A stretch of DNA of 64,000 nucleotides, taken from contig NZ_LDJO01000033.1 in the NCBI RefSeq assembly GCF_001431595.1, forward strand, positions 17,750-81,749, in the 5' to 3' direction. The notes beneath the pieces are model-generated. The model saw only the letters and a list, made by a program, of their open reading frames with translations. It was not told the origin of the DNA and searched no databases. This stretch comes from Stenotrophomonas acidaminiphila (lineage in GTDB: Bacteria > Pseudomonadota > Gammaproteobacteria > Xanthomonadales > Xanthomonadaceae). Made by a program: the position numbers and the translations under genes. Position 1 is the stretch's first letter. Each line of letters opens with the position of its first letter. Of this stretch, positions 1 to 9,023 are shown one piece after another.

Positions 1-1907
1 GCAGCGGCAAGACCCGCGTGATCGTGGAGAAGATCGCCCACCTGATCGGCAGCGGCCGCTACAGCGCCCGCCGCATCGCCGCGATCACCTTCACCAACAA
101 GTCGGCCAAGGAAATGCGCGAGCGCGTGGCCAGGCGCCTGCAGGGCGGCCAGGCCGAGGACGTGACCATCTGCACCTTCCACGCGCTGGGGCTGAAGTTC
201 ATGCAGATCGAGCACGCCGCGGTGGGCCTGAAGCGCGGCTTCTCGATCTTCGACGCCGACGACGCGGCCGCCCAGGTCAAGGACCTGCTGGGTGGCGGCA
301 ACGCCAAGCCCGACGACATCGAGGACATGAAGAACCTGATCTCGCGGGCCAAGAACGCCGGGCTCTCGCCGGAGCAGGCGATGGCGGCCGCACGCAGCAA
401 CCGCGAGAAGGACGCGGCGATGGTCTACGCGCTGTACCAGGCGCGGTTGACCGCGTTCAACGCGGTCGATTTCGACGACCTGATCCGGCTGCCGGTGCAG
501 GTGCTGGAAGAGAACCCGGACATCGCCGCGGCCTGGCGCGAACGCATCGGCTACCTGCTGGTGGACGAATGCCAGGACACCAACGATGCCCAGTACCGGC
601 TGCTCAAGCAGCTGGCCGGCGCGGCCGGCAACTTCACCTGCGTGGGCGACGACGACCAGTCGATCTATGCCTGGCGCGGCGCCAACCCGGAGAACCTGCA
701 GAACATGGCGGTGGAATACCCGTCGCTGCAGATCATCAAGCTCGAACAGAACTACCGCTGTTCCAACCGCGTGCTGCGCGCGGCCAACGCGCTGATCGCG
801 CACAACCCGCACGAACACCTGAAGACGCTGTGGTCCGACCAGGCCGACGGCGAGCGCATCCGCGTGTGGGAGTGCCGCAACAGCGAGCACGAAGCGGAAA
901 AAGTGGCCGCCGAGATCCAGTTCATCGCCACCAGCCGGCGCGTGCCGTGGAGCGATTTCTGCATCCTGTTCCGCGGCAACTTCCAGAGCCGGCCGCTGGA
1001 GAAGGCGCTGCAGATGGTCGGGGTGCCCTACCACCTGACCGGCGGCACCGTGTTCCTGGAGCGGCAGGAAGTGAAGGACACCCTGGCCTGGCTGCGGCTG
1101 CTGGTGAACCCCGACGACGACACCGCGTTCATGCGCGCGGTGCAGGCGCCCAAGCGCGACGTCGGTGCCGGTACCCTGGCCAAACTGGCGGAGCTGGCCT
1201 CGGACAAGGGCATGTCGATGGCGCAGGCGGCCGAGGCGATGGGCGCGCTGGCGCAGCTGCCGCCGCGCGCGGCCAACAGCCTGAGCCGCTTCACCGACAT
1301 CCTGCGCGCGCTGCGCATGGACATGCGGCAGATGTCCTCCGGCGACCTGGTGCGGCGCGTGGCCAAGGACTCGGGCCTGCTGGCCGAGCTGCGCCACCAG
1401 GCCAAGGACACCGCCGGCTACGAACGCCGTGCCGCCAACCTCGAGGAGCTGGCCTCGTGGTTCGAGAACGGCCCGCGCGGCGCCAGCGCCGCGGACATGG
1501 CCGCGCAGCTCGCGCTGATCTCGCGCAGCGACAAGGACGACGGCGGCAACCAGGTGCGGATGATGACCCTGCACGCCTCCAAGGGCCTGGAATTCCCGTA
1601 CGTGTTCATCGTCGGCTGCGAGGACGGCGTGCTGCCGCACCAGGTCAGCCTCGACGAAGGCAACCTGCAGGAGGAGCGGCGCCTGCTGTACGTGGGCATC
1701 ACCCGCGCCAAGATCCAGCTGTGGATGAGTTACAGCCGCCTGACCCGCAAGTTCGGCGAGCACGTGCGGCTCAAGCCCAGCCGTTTCTTCGACGAGCTGC
1801 CGGCGGCCGAGATCCAGCGCGACGGCGCCGACCCGGTGGCCGATGCCGTGCACAAGAAGGAGCGTGCGCAGGCCGGACTGGCGGCGATCCAGGCGCTGTT
1901 CGACTAG
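1..1907 (+). CDS. rep: ATP-dependent DNA helicase Rep (5' end outside window)
   Basis: Superfamily 1A 3'-5' DNA helicase that helps replication forks through protein blocks. The reading frame is open from the first base and begins inside Walker A (SGKTRVI), so about 26 N-terminal residues are missing compared with E. coli Rep. Visible helicase motifs, in order: TFTNKSAKEM (Ia), LLVDECQDT (II), DDDQSIYAWRGA (III), QNYRCSNRVL (IV), TLHASKGLEFPYVF (V) and EERRLLYVGITRAK (VI). Rep is preferred over UvrD because the order and spacing follow Rep closely and there is no long C-terminal extension after motif VI. The gene is intact apart from the window edge. Confidence 0.93.
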   Translation, partial: SGKTRVIVEKIAHLIGSGRYSARRIAAITFTNKSAKEMRERVARRLQGGQAEDVTICTFHALGLKFMQIEHAAVGLKRGFSIFDADDAAAQVKDLLGGGNAKPDDIEDMKNLISRAKNAGLSPEQAMAAARSNREKDAAMVYALYQARLTAFNAVDFDDLIRLPVQVLEENPDIAAAWRERIGYLLVDECQDTNDAQYRLLKQLAGAAGNFTCVGDDDQSIYAWRGANPENLQNMAVEYPSLQIIKLEQNYRCSNRVLRAANALIAHNPHEHLKTLWSDQADGERIRVWECRNSEHEAEKVAAEIQFIATSRRVPWSDFCILFRGNFQSRPLEKALQMVGVPYHLTGGTVFLERQEVKDTLAWLRLLVNPDDDTAFMRAVQAPKRDVGAGTLAKLAELASDKGMSMAQAAEAMGALAQLPPRAANSLSRFTDILRALRMDMRQMSSGDLVRRVAKDSGLLAELRHQAKDTAGYERRAANLEELASWFENGPRGASAADMAAQLALISRSDKDDGGNQVRMMTLHASKGLEFPYVFIVGCEDGVLPHQVSLDEGNLQEERRLLYVGITRAKIQLWMSYSRLTRKFGEHVRLKPSRFFDELPAAEIQRDGADPVADAVHKKERAQAGLAAIQALFD

Positions 1908-1950
1908 CCGCCAGCGGGCTTGCGCCCGCGCGTGCGTGGAGCCACCCTGC

Positions 1951-2499
1951 ATGGCAACGACCGTGGCGGGCCAGACGATGCTGATCGAAACCGAACGACT
2001 GCGCCTGCGCCCGTTGCGCGATGACGACGCCGATGCCGCGGCGATGCTGGAGCTGCTCAACGAGCCGGGCTTCCATCGTTACATCGGCGACCGCGGCATC
2101 CGCACGCTGGAGCAGGCGCGCGGCTGCATCCGCGACGGCCCGCTGGTGAGCTACGCGCGGCACGGCTATGGCATGTACGTGGTCGAGCGCCGCAGCGACG
2201 GGGCCTGGCTGGGCAATGCCGGGCTGGTGCACCGGGCCGCGCTGCCGCATGCCGATGTCGGCTATGCCCTGCTCGAGCGCCATACCGGCCAGGGCTATGC
2301 GCTGGAGGCGGCCCGGGCGGTGCTGGGCCATGCGCGCGCTACGCTGGGGCTGGGCGCGCTGTGCGCGATCGTGACGCCGGGCAACGTGCGTTCGGTCGCA
2401 TTGCTGGAAAAGCTTGGATTCCAGGCCAATGGCAGTGTGCGCCTGCCCGGCAAGGACGAGGACCTGCTGCTGTTCGTCAACGAGCCTGCAACCGGTTAA
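1951..2499 (+). CDS. GNAT family N-acetyltransferase
   Basis: Predicted acetyl-CoA-dependent N-acetyltransferase of the RimJ/RimL-like group, about 182 residues. It opens with the family's typical ETERLRLRPLRDDDADA strand and has a central core with a VGYALLERHTGQGYALEA acetyl-CoA-binding loop, followed by VTPGNVRSVALLEKLGF, the usual 'N..S..LLEKLGF' motif. The substrate cannot be told; a small-molecule or ribosomal-protein amine are both possible. ATG 1951 is chosen because it is the first ATG after rep ends; ATG 1978, directly before the conserved domain, is an alternative. It follows rep by 43 bases and may be co-transcribed. Confidence 0.85.
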   Translation: MATTVAGQTMLIETERLRLRPLRDDDADAAAMLELLNEPGFHRYIGDRGIRTLEQARGCIRDGPLVSYARHGYGMYVVERRSDGAWLGNAGLVHRAALPHADVGYALLERHTGQGYALEAARAVLGHARATLGLGALCAIVTPGNVRSVALLEKLGFQANGSVRLPGKDEDLLLFVNEPATG

Positions 2500-2516
2500 C
2501 CCGGGTCGCACCCGGG
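2500..2516. terminator. hairpin directly after the acetyltransferase stop
   Basis: A perfect 7-base inverted repeat with a 3-base loop (CCCGGGT-CGC-ACCCGGG) starts right after the TAA stop. It could end rep/acetyltransferase transcription, but there is no U-tract, so intrinsic termination is uncertain. Confidence 0.35.
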
Positions 2517-2610
2517 ACCCGCCAGTGCGGCGGGAGGCGCATGCCGGAGGCATGGCCCCGACATGCATCGCTGTGCGGCGATGGGCACTGGCCGCTGGCG
2601 GGGCGTCCAC

Positions 2611-2698
2611 GGTAATGCCCCTGCGGCGCGAGCCCCGCAGCTGCGTTGAATCAATCGTCGCTGGTAATGCCCCCTGAGGGGCAAGCCCCGCAGCTACG
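2611..2698. repeat. two tandem GTAG-headed REP-like palindromes
   Basis: Two near-copies of a roughly 35-base unit lie at 2611-2645 and 2663-2698, 52 bases apart. Read on the minus strand, the second begins GTAGCTGCGGGGCTTGCCCC, with a GCGGGGC/GCCCC stem. The GTAG head and GC-rich stem resemble the GTAG-type REP elements common in Stenotrophomonas and relatives. They lie between the 3' ends of the convergent acetyltransferase and DUF480 genes, the usual place for such elements. Confidence 0.65.
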
Positions 2699-2703
2699 CT
2701 GGC

Positions 2704-3363
2704 TCAGTCGTCCAGCCGGGACTGCAGCTGCGCCAGCTGTTCCTGCAGCGCTGCCACCGCCGCTTCGAGCTGCGCCACGCGTTCTTCCAGCGCGCCGTTG
2801 TCCGCGGCCGTGCCCGCGGGTGCGCGGAACTGCGCCGCCAGCGCGTCCACGTCCACCGGGCCGCCGAGCAGGTGCATGTAGCGGTCCTCGCGCTGGCCGG
2901 ACGCGCGTGGCAGCTGCACCGCCAGCCCACGCTGGATCAGGCGCCCGAGCTGGTGGCGCAGGTCCTCGGCGTCGGCGAACTTGGCCATCCGCTCGCTGCG
3001 CGTGGCCAGTTCCCCGGCGGTCTGCGGGCCGCGCAGCAGCAGCAGGCCCAGCAGCGTGACCTGCTGCCGCGGCAGGTCGAGCTTGGCGCCGAGCAGGTGT
3101 TCGTAGCGCTCGGCGCGCGCGGAGAAATGCTGGCGGGCCAGGCCCATCGCCTCCAGCTGGCGCAGTGCGTGCTGCACGGTGCCGGCGTCCAGGTTCATCA
3201 CCGGATCGCGTGCGGTCTTCTGGTTGGCCGCGGTCTGCGCGGCGTTGACCGTCAGCGGATAGGTCTCGGGCGTGGTCGCTTCCTTCTCGACCAGGCAGCC
3301 GAGCACCCGCATCTGCGCGGCGTCGAGCACGGGAACGGGCAAGGGGGCAGGGGTGTCGGTCAT
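2704..3363 (-). CDS. YceH-type DUF480 protein
   Basis: Conserved 219-residue protein of the DUF480/YceH family, predicted from family structures to be two winged-helix domains; its biochemical role is not established. The conserved N-terminus [19 protein letters not shown] and the segment [14 protein letters not shown] are textbook for the family. The C-terminal part has a coiled-coil-like, Glu/Gln-rich end (residues about 185-215). ATG 3363 is chosen because the family start lies just before the [11 protein letters not shown] segment; ATG 3372 is possible. It stands alone, divergent from the acid phosphatase gene. Confidence 0.85.
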   Translation of the reverse strand: MTDTPAPLPVPVLDAAQMRVLGCLVEKEATTPETYPLTVNAAQTAANQKTARDPVMNLDAGTVQHALRQLEAMGLARQHFSARAERYEHLLGAKLDLPRQQVTLLGLLLLRGPQTAGELATRSERMAKFADAEDLRHQLGRLIQRGLAVQLPRASGQREDRYMHLLGGPVDVDALAAQFRAPAGTAADNGALEERVAQLEAAVAALQEQLAQLQSRLDD

Positions 3364-3416
3364 CGTCGGCATCCGGTCGCGCGAGGGGGGCGCAAGCATA
3401 GCCGAGGGCCCGACAG

Positions 3417-3466
3417 AACCGGGGTCGGAGTCGGCTTGCCGCAAAACCGACGCTGCCCCTGGTTTT
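3417..3466. repeat. 50-bp palindromic repeat (compact copy)
   Basis: Imperfect palindrome between the divergent DUF480 and acid phosphatase genes. The left arm begins AACCGGGGTCGGAGTCGG. The right arm (3443-3466), read on the other strand, begins AACCAGGGGCAGCGTCGG. The arms match those of the larger element at 52613-52698, so this is a dispersed family and not a chance hairpin. The location is also promoter-proximal for both neighbours. Confidence 0.6.
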
Positions 3467-3500
3467 GCCTGCCCTCGGCGCGGGCCGGGTGGGGAGCCGG

Positions 3501-3506
3501 TAAACT
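3501..3506 (+). promoter_or_regulatory. possible -10 box for the acid phosphatase-pyrF operon
   Basis: TAAACT, 35 bases before the acid phosphatase ATG, is the best sigma-70 -10-like hexamer in a GC-rich gap. No convincing -35 hexamer is seen. Confidence 0.35.
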
Positions 3507-3540
3507 TGCCGGGTTTTCGTTCTGTCCGGTAGCCGTGCCC

Positions 3541-4443
3541 ATGTCCCGAATCCACCACTCCCTCCTGCTCGCCGGCGCGCTGTTGTCGCTGGCCGCGTGC
3601 AGTACGTCCCGGCCCCTGGTCCACGGCGAGCCCGCCGTGCCGGCCCCGGTGACGGTCGCCACCGAGGGGGCCAACGACAACCTGAATGCGGTGCTGTGGG
3701 TGCAGCGCTCGCAGGAGTACCGGGCCAACGCCCTGCAGACCTGGCGCGCCGCCGCCGCGCAGCTGGACCGCGCGCTGGCCGACCGCTCATGGACCGCGCT
3801 GCTGCCGCAGGAAGGCGGCAGCCAGCAGTCGGCCAGGTTGAAGCCGGCGGTGGTGGTGGACGTGGACGAAACCGTGCTGGACAACTCGCCCTACCAGGCG
3901 CGGCTGGTGCGCGACGGCGGCAGCTACGACGACGTCAGCTGGGACGCCTGGGTGTCCGAAGGCAAGGCCGGCGCGGTGCCGGGTGCGGTCGAGTTCGCGC
4001 AGGCCGCGGCGGCCAGGGGCGTGACCATGATCTACATCACCAACCGCACCGAGCACATGAAGGACGTCACCCTGGCCAACCTGCGCCGGCTCGGCTTCCC
4101 GGTCGCCGGCGACGACGTCTACCTGGGCCTGGACAAGTACGTGCCGGGCTGCGAACAGGAAGGCAGCGAAAAGGCTTGCCGCCGCCAGCTGGTGGCCCGG
4201 CAGTACCGGGTGCTGATGCAGTTCGGCGACCAGCTCAGCGACTTCGCCGCGATCGGGGTCAATACCCAGGCCGGCCGCGATGCGCTGCTGCAGGCCCACC
4301 AGGGCTGGTTCGGCCAGCGCTGGTGGATGCTGGCCAACCCGACCTATGGCGGCTGGGAGCCGGCGCAGTTCAACAATGCCTGGTCGCTGCCCGAAGCCGA
4401 GCGCCGCGCCGCCAAGCGCGCCGCGCTGGACCTCGCCCAATGA
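3541..4443 (+). CDS. HAD-family acid phosphatase, lipoprotein e(P4)-like
   Basis: Predicted outer-membrane-anchored periplasmic acid phosphatase/5'-nucleotidase of the class C HAD (IIIB) family, 300 residues; relatives strip phosphate from nucleotides so that nucleosides can be taken up. The lipoprotein signal ends in LSLAAC with the lipidated Cys at about residue 20. The catalytic motif [13 protein letters not shown] (about residues 110-122) has the DxDxT nucleophile; [16 protein letters not shown] supplies motif II. ATG 3541 starts the signal peptide. The stop overlaps the pyrF start (ATGA), so the two are translationally coupled, and both concern nucleotide supply. Confidence 0.88.
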   Translation: MSRIHHSLLLAGALLSLAACSTSRPLVHGEPAVPAPVTVATEGANDNLNAVLWVQRSQEYRANALQTWRAAAAQLDRALADRSWTALLPQEGGSQQSARLKPAVVVDVDETVLDNSPYQARLVRDGGSYDDVSWDAWVSEGKAGAVPGAVEFAQAAAARGVTMIYITNRTEHMKDVTLANLRRLGFPVAGDDVYLGLDKYVPGCEQEGSEKACRRQLVARQYRVLMQFGDQLSDFAAIGVNTQAGRDALLQAHQGWFGQRWWMLANPTYGGWEPAQFNNAWSLPEAERRAAKRAALDLAQ

Positions 4444-5159
4444 GCCGCGGGCCGCTGCCGCTGCGCACCGACGAGCGCCTGATCTTCGCGCTGGATGTGC
4501 CGGGGCGCGCCGAGGCCATCGACTGGGTCGAGCGGCTTGGCGACGCGGTGTCGTTCTACAAGATCGGCATGGAACTGCTGGCCTCGGGCGAATATTTCGC
4601 GGTGCTCGACGAACTGGCCAGGCGCGACAAGCGCGTGTTCGTCGACCTGAAATTCTTCGATATTCCCGCCACCGTCGCCGGCGTCATCCGGCGCCTGTCG
4701 CAGTGGCCGGTGAGCTACTGCACGATCCACGGCTGGCACCCGGCGATGATGCAGGCCGCGGCCACGGCCAACACCTCGGACATGCGCCTGCTGGCGGTGA
4801 CCGTGCTGACCTCCATGGGCCGCCCCGACCTGGCGCAGATGGGCATCGACCGCGAACCGGTGGAGGTGGTGGTCGAACGCGCACTGGCCGCGCAGCGCGC
4901 CGGCATCGATGGCGTGATCGCCTCCGGCCAGGAGGCCGCGTCGATCCGCGCCGCCACCGGCAGCGGCTTTTCCATCGTCTGCCCGGGCATCCGTCCCGGC
5001 GGCCCGGTGGGGGACGACCAGCAGCGCACGGTCGGCGTGGCCCAGGCGTTCGCCGATGGCGCCGACGCCATCGTCGTCGGCCGGCCGATCCGGCTGGCCC
5101 CGGATCCGCGTGCGGCGGCGCAGGCGATGCAGCGCGAAATCACAGATTTCTTTGATTAA
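4440..5159 (+). CDS. pyrF: orotidine-5'-phosphate decarboxylase
   Basis: Last enzyme of de novo UMP synthesis, converting OMP to UMP in the cytoplasm; 239 residues, normal for the short (type 1) family. The catalytic Asp-Lys-Asp tetrad region is seen as [13 protein letters not shown] near residues 67-79. The phosphate-binding end is CPGIRPGG followed by IVVGRPI, typical of the TIM-barrel C-terminus. The ATG lies inside the stop region of the acid phosphatase gene (ATGA overlap). It is the end of that two-gene operon. Confidence 0.93.
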   Translation: MSRGPLPLRTDERLIFALDVPGRAEAIDWVERLGDAVSFYKIGMELLASGEYFAVLDELARRDKRVFVDLKFFDIPATVAGVIRRLSQWPVSYCTIHGWHPAMMQAAATANTSDMRLLAVTVLTSMGRPDLAQMGIDREPVEVVVERALAAQRAGIDGVIASGQEAASIRAATGSGFSIVCPGIRPGGPVGDDQQRTVGVAQAFADGADAIVVGRPIRLAPDPRAAAQAMQREITDFFD

Positions 5160-5160
5160 A

Positions 5161-5183
5161 AATCAATAACTTACATATTGATT
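5161..5183. repeat. AT-rich 8-bp inverted repeat after pyrF
   Basis: AATCAATA and TATTGATT form a perfect 8-base inverted repeat with a 7-base spacer, in a ~50-base AT-rich island immediately after the pyrF stop. It stands out sharply from the GC-rich surroundings. It could be an operator, or an AT-rich upstream element for the next gene. Confidence 0.5.
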
Positions 5184-5280
5184 CATGAAGTGTTGCATTA
5201 ACTGAAGCGGGCGCGTAGGCTGTGCCCCGTCCCGGCATTGCCGGTGATGTGTCACATGTCCCCGGCTCCGCCGGCTTGAG

Positions 5281-5319
5281 GAGGTTCGCCACCGGCAACG
5301 GGGCGGCCTCTTTTTTTTT
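5281..5319 (+). terminator. rho-independent terminator (pyrF operon)
   Basis: A stem formed by GAGGttCGCC (5281-5290) and GGCGgCCTC (5302-5310) is followed directly by nine T residues (5311-5319). This is the clearest intrinsic terminator in the window and ends acid phosphatase-pyrF transcription about 120 bases after pyrF. Confidence 0.85.
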
Positions 5320-5398
5320 GCGCGCAAACCGGCGCCGCTTGCCGCTGTCACCTTGCTGGCCGCAAGATGCCACGGCCCGGGGGAGGACCAACGACGCC

Positions 5399-6376
5399 AT
5401 GCCACGCCGTTCATCTCGCAGCCGTTCGCGTCTCGTCTTGCTGTCGCTGTGCGCGGTGGCCGTGCTTGCCGCCGGCTGCCGGCGCTCGCAGGAGCCCTTG
5501 CCGGGTGCTGCCACCGAGCCGGCCGCGGCCGTGCGCCAGCTGGTCCAGCACCTGCACGACAACGACCTGGCCGGCTACGCCCGCGCGGCGGTACCGCCGG
5601 CGCAGTACGCGGAACTGGAGGCGGCCTGGGCCCAGGGCCACAGCCGCTGGCCACTGGACCAGCTGCCGCTGCACGACAAACTGCCGGCGCTGCTGGCCAC
5701 GCTGTCGGCCGCCGACGCCGAGACCCGGCTGCAGCGCGCATTCAAGGCACAGATCGCCGGGCAGGCGGCCGGCGTGCGCCAGGCCGCGCACTCGCTGGGC
5801 CTGTTCGGCGAGCAGTACATCAGCCACCAGGGCGACTACAGCGCCGACGAGCGTGCCCACTACGTGCAGCTGGTCAAGGCGCTCAGCGCCTGGGCGCAGG
5901 CCGCGCCGCTGTCCGATCCCAAGCTGGCCCGCTCGGCCATCACCACCTTGACCACCGCCGCGCGCGCCACCGGCCTGGACAGCGACGCCGCGCTGCAGGC
6001 CGCGGGCATGACCGGCAGCCTGCAGCGGCTGTCACCGTTCGCCGCGGCCAGCAAACAGGTGCTGGCCAGCTACGGGTTGTCGCTGGACGAGAGCGTCGCG
6101 CAGATGCGCACCGGCCTGAGCAGCCAGGACGGCGACCGCGCCGTCGTCCACGTGCAATACCCGCTTGCGGGCCACGACATCGACCTGCAGGTGGCGCTGC
6201 AGCGCCGCCAGGGGCACTGGTACCTGGCCCGCACCCTGGCCGAAGTGGACGCCGTGCTGGCCGCCGCGCGCGCCGCCGCCCCGCCGCCGGTGGAGGGCGA
6301 GGCGCCCCGGTCCGGCTCCGGCAACGACGCAACCACCGGCACCGGGGACAGCCTGGCGGCGGCAGCTAAGCCATAA
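5399..6376 (+). CDS. hypothetical lipoprotein upstream of plsB
   Basis: A 325-residue protein of unknown function with an N-terminal basic stretch, a hydrophobic core and a lipobox ending in VLAAGC (Cys at about residue 23), so probably an outer-membrane lipoprotein. The mature part is Ala/Leu-rich and looks mainly helical (for example VRQLVQHLHDNDLAGYARAA), ending in a low-complexity Ala/Pro/Gly tail. No enzymatic motif is recognisable. GGAGGA lies 7-12 bases before ATG 5399. Its TAA stop overlaps the plsB ATG (TAATG), implying joint expression with phospholipid synthesis, which may hint at an envelope role. Confidence 0.75.
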   Translation: MPRRSSRSRSRLVLLSLCAVAVLAAGCRRSQEPLPGAATEPAAAVRQLVQHLHDNDLAGYARAAVPPAQYAELEAAWAQGHSRWPLDQLPLHDKLPALLATLSAADAETRLQRAFKAQIAGQAAGVRQAAHSLGLFGEQYISHQGDYSADERAHYVQLVKALSAWAQAAPLSDPKLARSAITTLTTAARATGLDSDAALQAAGMTGSLQRLSPFAAASKQVLASYGLSLDESVAQMRTGLSSQDGDRAVVHVQYPLAGHDIDLQVALQRRQGHWYLARTLAEVDAVLAAARAAAPPPVEGEAPRSGSGNDATTGTGDSLAAAAKP

Positions 6377-8988
6377 TGTCGCCGATGTCGAAACAGAACC
6401 CACGGCCCGAACAGGGCGAACTCCTGCCGTCGGGCGAAGCCAGCGCCCCGGCCGCCTCCCCCCTGCCGGCCGCGGCCGGTCGGCCGCCCGTACGCCCGGG
6501 CCGGCGCCCGCTGTGGGCGCGCCTGCTCGGCCGCCTGATCGAGCCGTGGCTGGGGCTGAAGATCGAGCCCGAGCAGCTCCAGCACGACCCGGCGCAGCCG
6601 GTGGTCTACGTGCTGGAGGACTACGGCCTGTCCAACGCGCTGATCCTGGACAAGGCCTGCCGCGACGCCGGGCTGCCGTCGCCGCTGGTCCCGCTGGCCG
6701 GCGATCCGACCGGGCGCAAGCGCGCCTATGTCGCGCTGTCGCGGCGTTCCAGCAACAACGCGCTGATCCCCGAGCAGCGCGGTGCCCGTACCCATTCCGA
6801 CTCGCTGGCGCGGCTGCTGCAGGCGCATCGCGCCAATCCGGCGCTGGACGTGCAGCTGGTGCCGGTGTCGATCTTCGTCGGCCGCGCGCCGGACAAGCAG
6901 AGCGGCTGGTTCGCGGTGCTGTTCTCGGAAAACTGGGCGCTGGTCGGTCGCTTCCGCCGCCTGCTGGCGGTGCTGCTCAACGGCCGCGACAGCATCGTGC
7001 GCTTTGCCGCGCCGATTTCGCTGCGCGAGACCGTGGAAGAGGGGCTGGAGCCCGAACGCACCGTGCGCAAGCTGCAGCGCGTGCTGCGCGCGCACTTCCG
7101 CCGCATCCGCGAATCGATCATCGGTCCGGATCTTTCCACCCGCCGCCTGCTGGTGGACAAGGTGCTGGAAGCCGAGCCGGTGCGCGAGGCCATCGCCGCC
7201 CAGGCCAAGCGCGACAACTCCAGGCCGGCCGATGCCTGGAAGAAGGCGCAGGGCTACGCCTGGGAGATCGCGGCCGACTATTCCAGCCCGGTGGTGCGTT
7301 CGGCCAGCTTCATGCTGACCCACGTCTGGAACCGCATCTACGCCGGCGTGCTGGTCCACCACCTGGACAAGTTCAAGGAAGCCGCGCCCGGGCACGAAGT
7401 GATCTACGTGCCCAGCCACCGCAGCCACATGGACTACCTGCTGCTGAGCTACCTGCTGTACGACCGCGGCATCGTGCCGCCGCACATCGTGGCCGGCATC
7501 AACCTCAACCTGCCGGTGGTCGGCACGCTGCTGCGCAAGGGCGGCGCGTTCTTCATCCGCCGCAGCATCCGCGGCAACGCGCTGTACTCGGCCGTGCTCA
7601 GCGAGTACGTCGCGCAGCTGGTGGCCGGCGGCTACTCGATCGAGTACTTCGTCGAGGGCGGGCGCTCGCGCACCGGGCGCCTGCTGCAGCCCAAGGGCGG
7701 CATGATCTCGATGACGCTGCGCGCGTTCCTGCGGCAGCCGCGCAAGCCGGTGCTGTTCCAGCCCATCTACATCGGCTACGAGAAGCTGATGGAGGGCAAC
7801 AGCTATCTGGACGAACTGTCCGGGCGGCCCAAGGAAAAGGAATCGATCTGGGCGCTGCTGTGGGGCATCCCCAAGGTGCTCAAGCAGAATTACGGCCAGG
7901 TGGTGGTGAACTTCGGCGAGCCGATCGCGCTGAACGACGTGCTGGCCGAGAAGGCGCCGGAGTGGGATGGCCAGCCGGTGTCCGAGGACGAGAAGCCGTC
8001 CTGGCTGTCGGGCACGGTCGATACCCTGGCCGAGCAGATCCAGGTGCGCATCAACGGCGCCGCCGACGTCAATCCGATCAACCTGCTGGCGCTGGCGCTG
8101 CTGTCCACGCCCAAGCACGCCATGGGCGAGGCCGACCTGGTCGCGCAGATCGAGCTGTGCAAGAAGCTGCTGGTGGAACTGCCGTATTCGGACCGGGTGA
8201 CGGTCACCCCGCATTCGCCCGAGCGCATCATCGCCCACGCCGAGGAGATCAACGTCCTCACCCGGGTCAAGCATCCGCTGGGCGACGTGCTCAGCGTCAG
8301 CGGCGACACCGCGGTGCTGCTGAGCTACTTCCGCAACAACGTGCTGCACCTGTTCACCGCGTCTTCGTGGGTGGCCTGTTGCTTCCAGAACAACCGCCGC
8401 ATGAGCCGTGCCGGCCTGCTGCGGCTCGGGCGCGGGCTGTACCCGTTCCTGCAGCAGGAGCTGTTCCTGCCGTGGACCGAGGACGAATTCGCCGCGCGCA
8501 TCGAGCAGACCATCAACGTGTTCGTGCGCGAAGGCCTGCTGCAGCAGGTGGGCGAGGACGAGGGCGGCATGCTCGCGCGCAGCACCGGCCAGACCGACGA
8601 GGTGTTCCGCCTGCGTGCCATCGGCCATTCGCTGCAGCAGGCGTTCGAGCGTTACTACATCGCCATCTCGGTGCTGGTGAAGAACGGCCCCGGCGTGCTC
8701 GGCGCGGCCGAACTGGAAAGCCTGTGCCAGCAGGCCGCGCAGCGCCTGAGCCTGCTCTACGCCCCGGCCGCGCCGGAGTTCTTCGACAAGACCCTGTTCC
8801 GCGGTTTCATCCAGAAGATGCGCGAGCTGCGCCTGGTCTGGCCGGACGAGAACAGCAAGCTGCTGTTCGACGAGCGCCTCGATGCCTGGGCCAAGGACGC
8901 CAAGTTCATCCTCGGCCGCGAACTGCGCCACACCATCGAGCGGGTGAGCCCGGAAGCGGTGAAGCCGGAGGAACCGGCGGCGGGTTGA
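6376..8988 (+). CDS. plsB: glycerol-3-phosphate 1-O-acyltransferase
   Basis: Inner-membrane enzyme that acylates sn-glycerol-3-phosphate at position 1, the first step of phospholipid synthesis. It has 870 residues, somewhat longer than E. coli PlsB (807), with a Pro/Ala-rich N-terminal extension. The acyltransferase blocks are visible: HRSHMDYLLLSY (HX4D, about residue 349), GGAFFIRRSIRGN, FVEGGRSRTGRLL (about residue 425) and FQPIYIGYEKLMEG. The ATG overlaps the stop of the upstream lipoprotein gene. The frame is intact. Confidence 0.95.
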   Translation: MSPMSKQNPRPEQGELLPSGEASAPAASPLPAAAGRPPVRPGRRPLWARLLGRLIEPWLGLKIEPEQLQHDPAQPVVYVLEDYGLSNALILDKACRDAGLPSPLVPLAGDPTGRKRAYVALSRRSSNNALIPEQRGARTHSDSLARLLQAHRANPALDVQLVPVSIFVGRAPDKQSGWFAVLFSENWALVGRFRRLLAVLLNGRDSIVRFAAPISLRETVEEGLEPERTVRKLQRVLRAHFRRIRESIIGPDLSTRRLLVDKVLEAEPVREAIAAQAKRDNSRPADAWKKAQGYAWEIAADYSSPVVRSASFMLTHVWNRIYAGVLVHHLDKFKEAAPGHEVIYVPSHRSHMDYLLLSYLLYDRGIVPPHIVAGINLNLPVVGTLLRKGGAFFIRRSIRGNALYSAVLSEYVAQLVAGGYSIEYFVEGGRSRTGRLLQPKGGMISMTLRAFLRQPRKPVLFQPIYIGYEKLMEGNSYLDELSGRPKEKESIWALLWGIPKVLKQNYGQVVVNFGEPIALNDVLAEKAPEWDGQPVSEDEKPSWLSGTVDTLAEQIQVRINGAADVNPINLLALALLSTPKHAMGEADLVAQIELCKKLLVELPYSDRVTVTPHSPERIIAHAEEINVLTRVKHPLGDVLSVSGDTAVLLSYFRNNVLHLFTASSWVACCFQNNRRMSRAGLLRLGRGLYPFLQQELFLPWTEDEFAARIEQTINVFVREGLLQQVGEDEGGMLARSTGQTDEVFRLRAIGHSLQQAFERYYIAISVLVKNGPGVLGAAELESLCQQAAQRLSLLYAPAAPEFFDKTLFRGFIQKMRELRLVWPDENSKLLFDERLDAWAKDAKFILGRELRHTIERVSPEAVKPEEPAAG

Positions 8989-9023
8989 AGCTTCCCCGGC
9001 GCCGGACAACGGAGGGCAAGGTG

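Noticed and set aside
5161..5183. AT-rich palindrome considered as an FNR/CRP site
   Set aside because: The half-sites face the wrong way and the spacing does not match TTGAT-N4-ATCAA.
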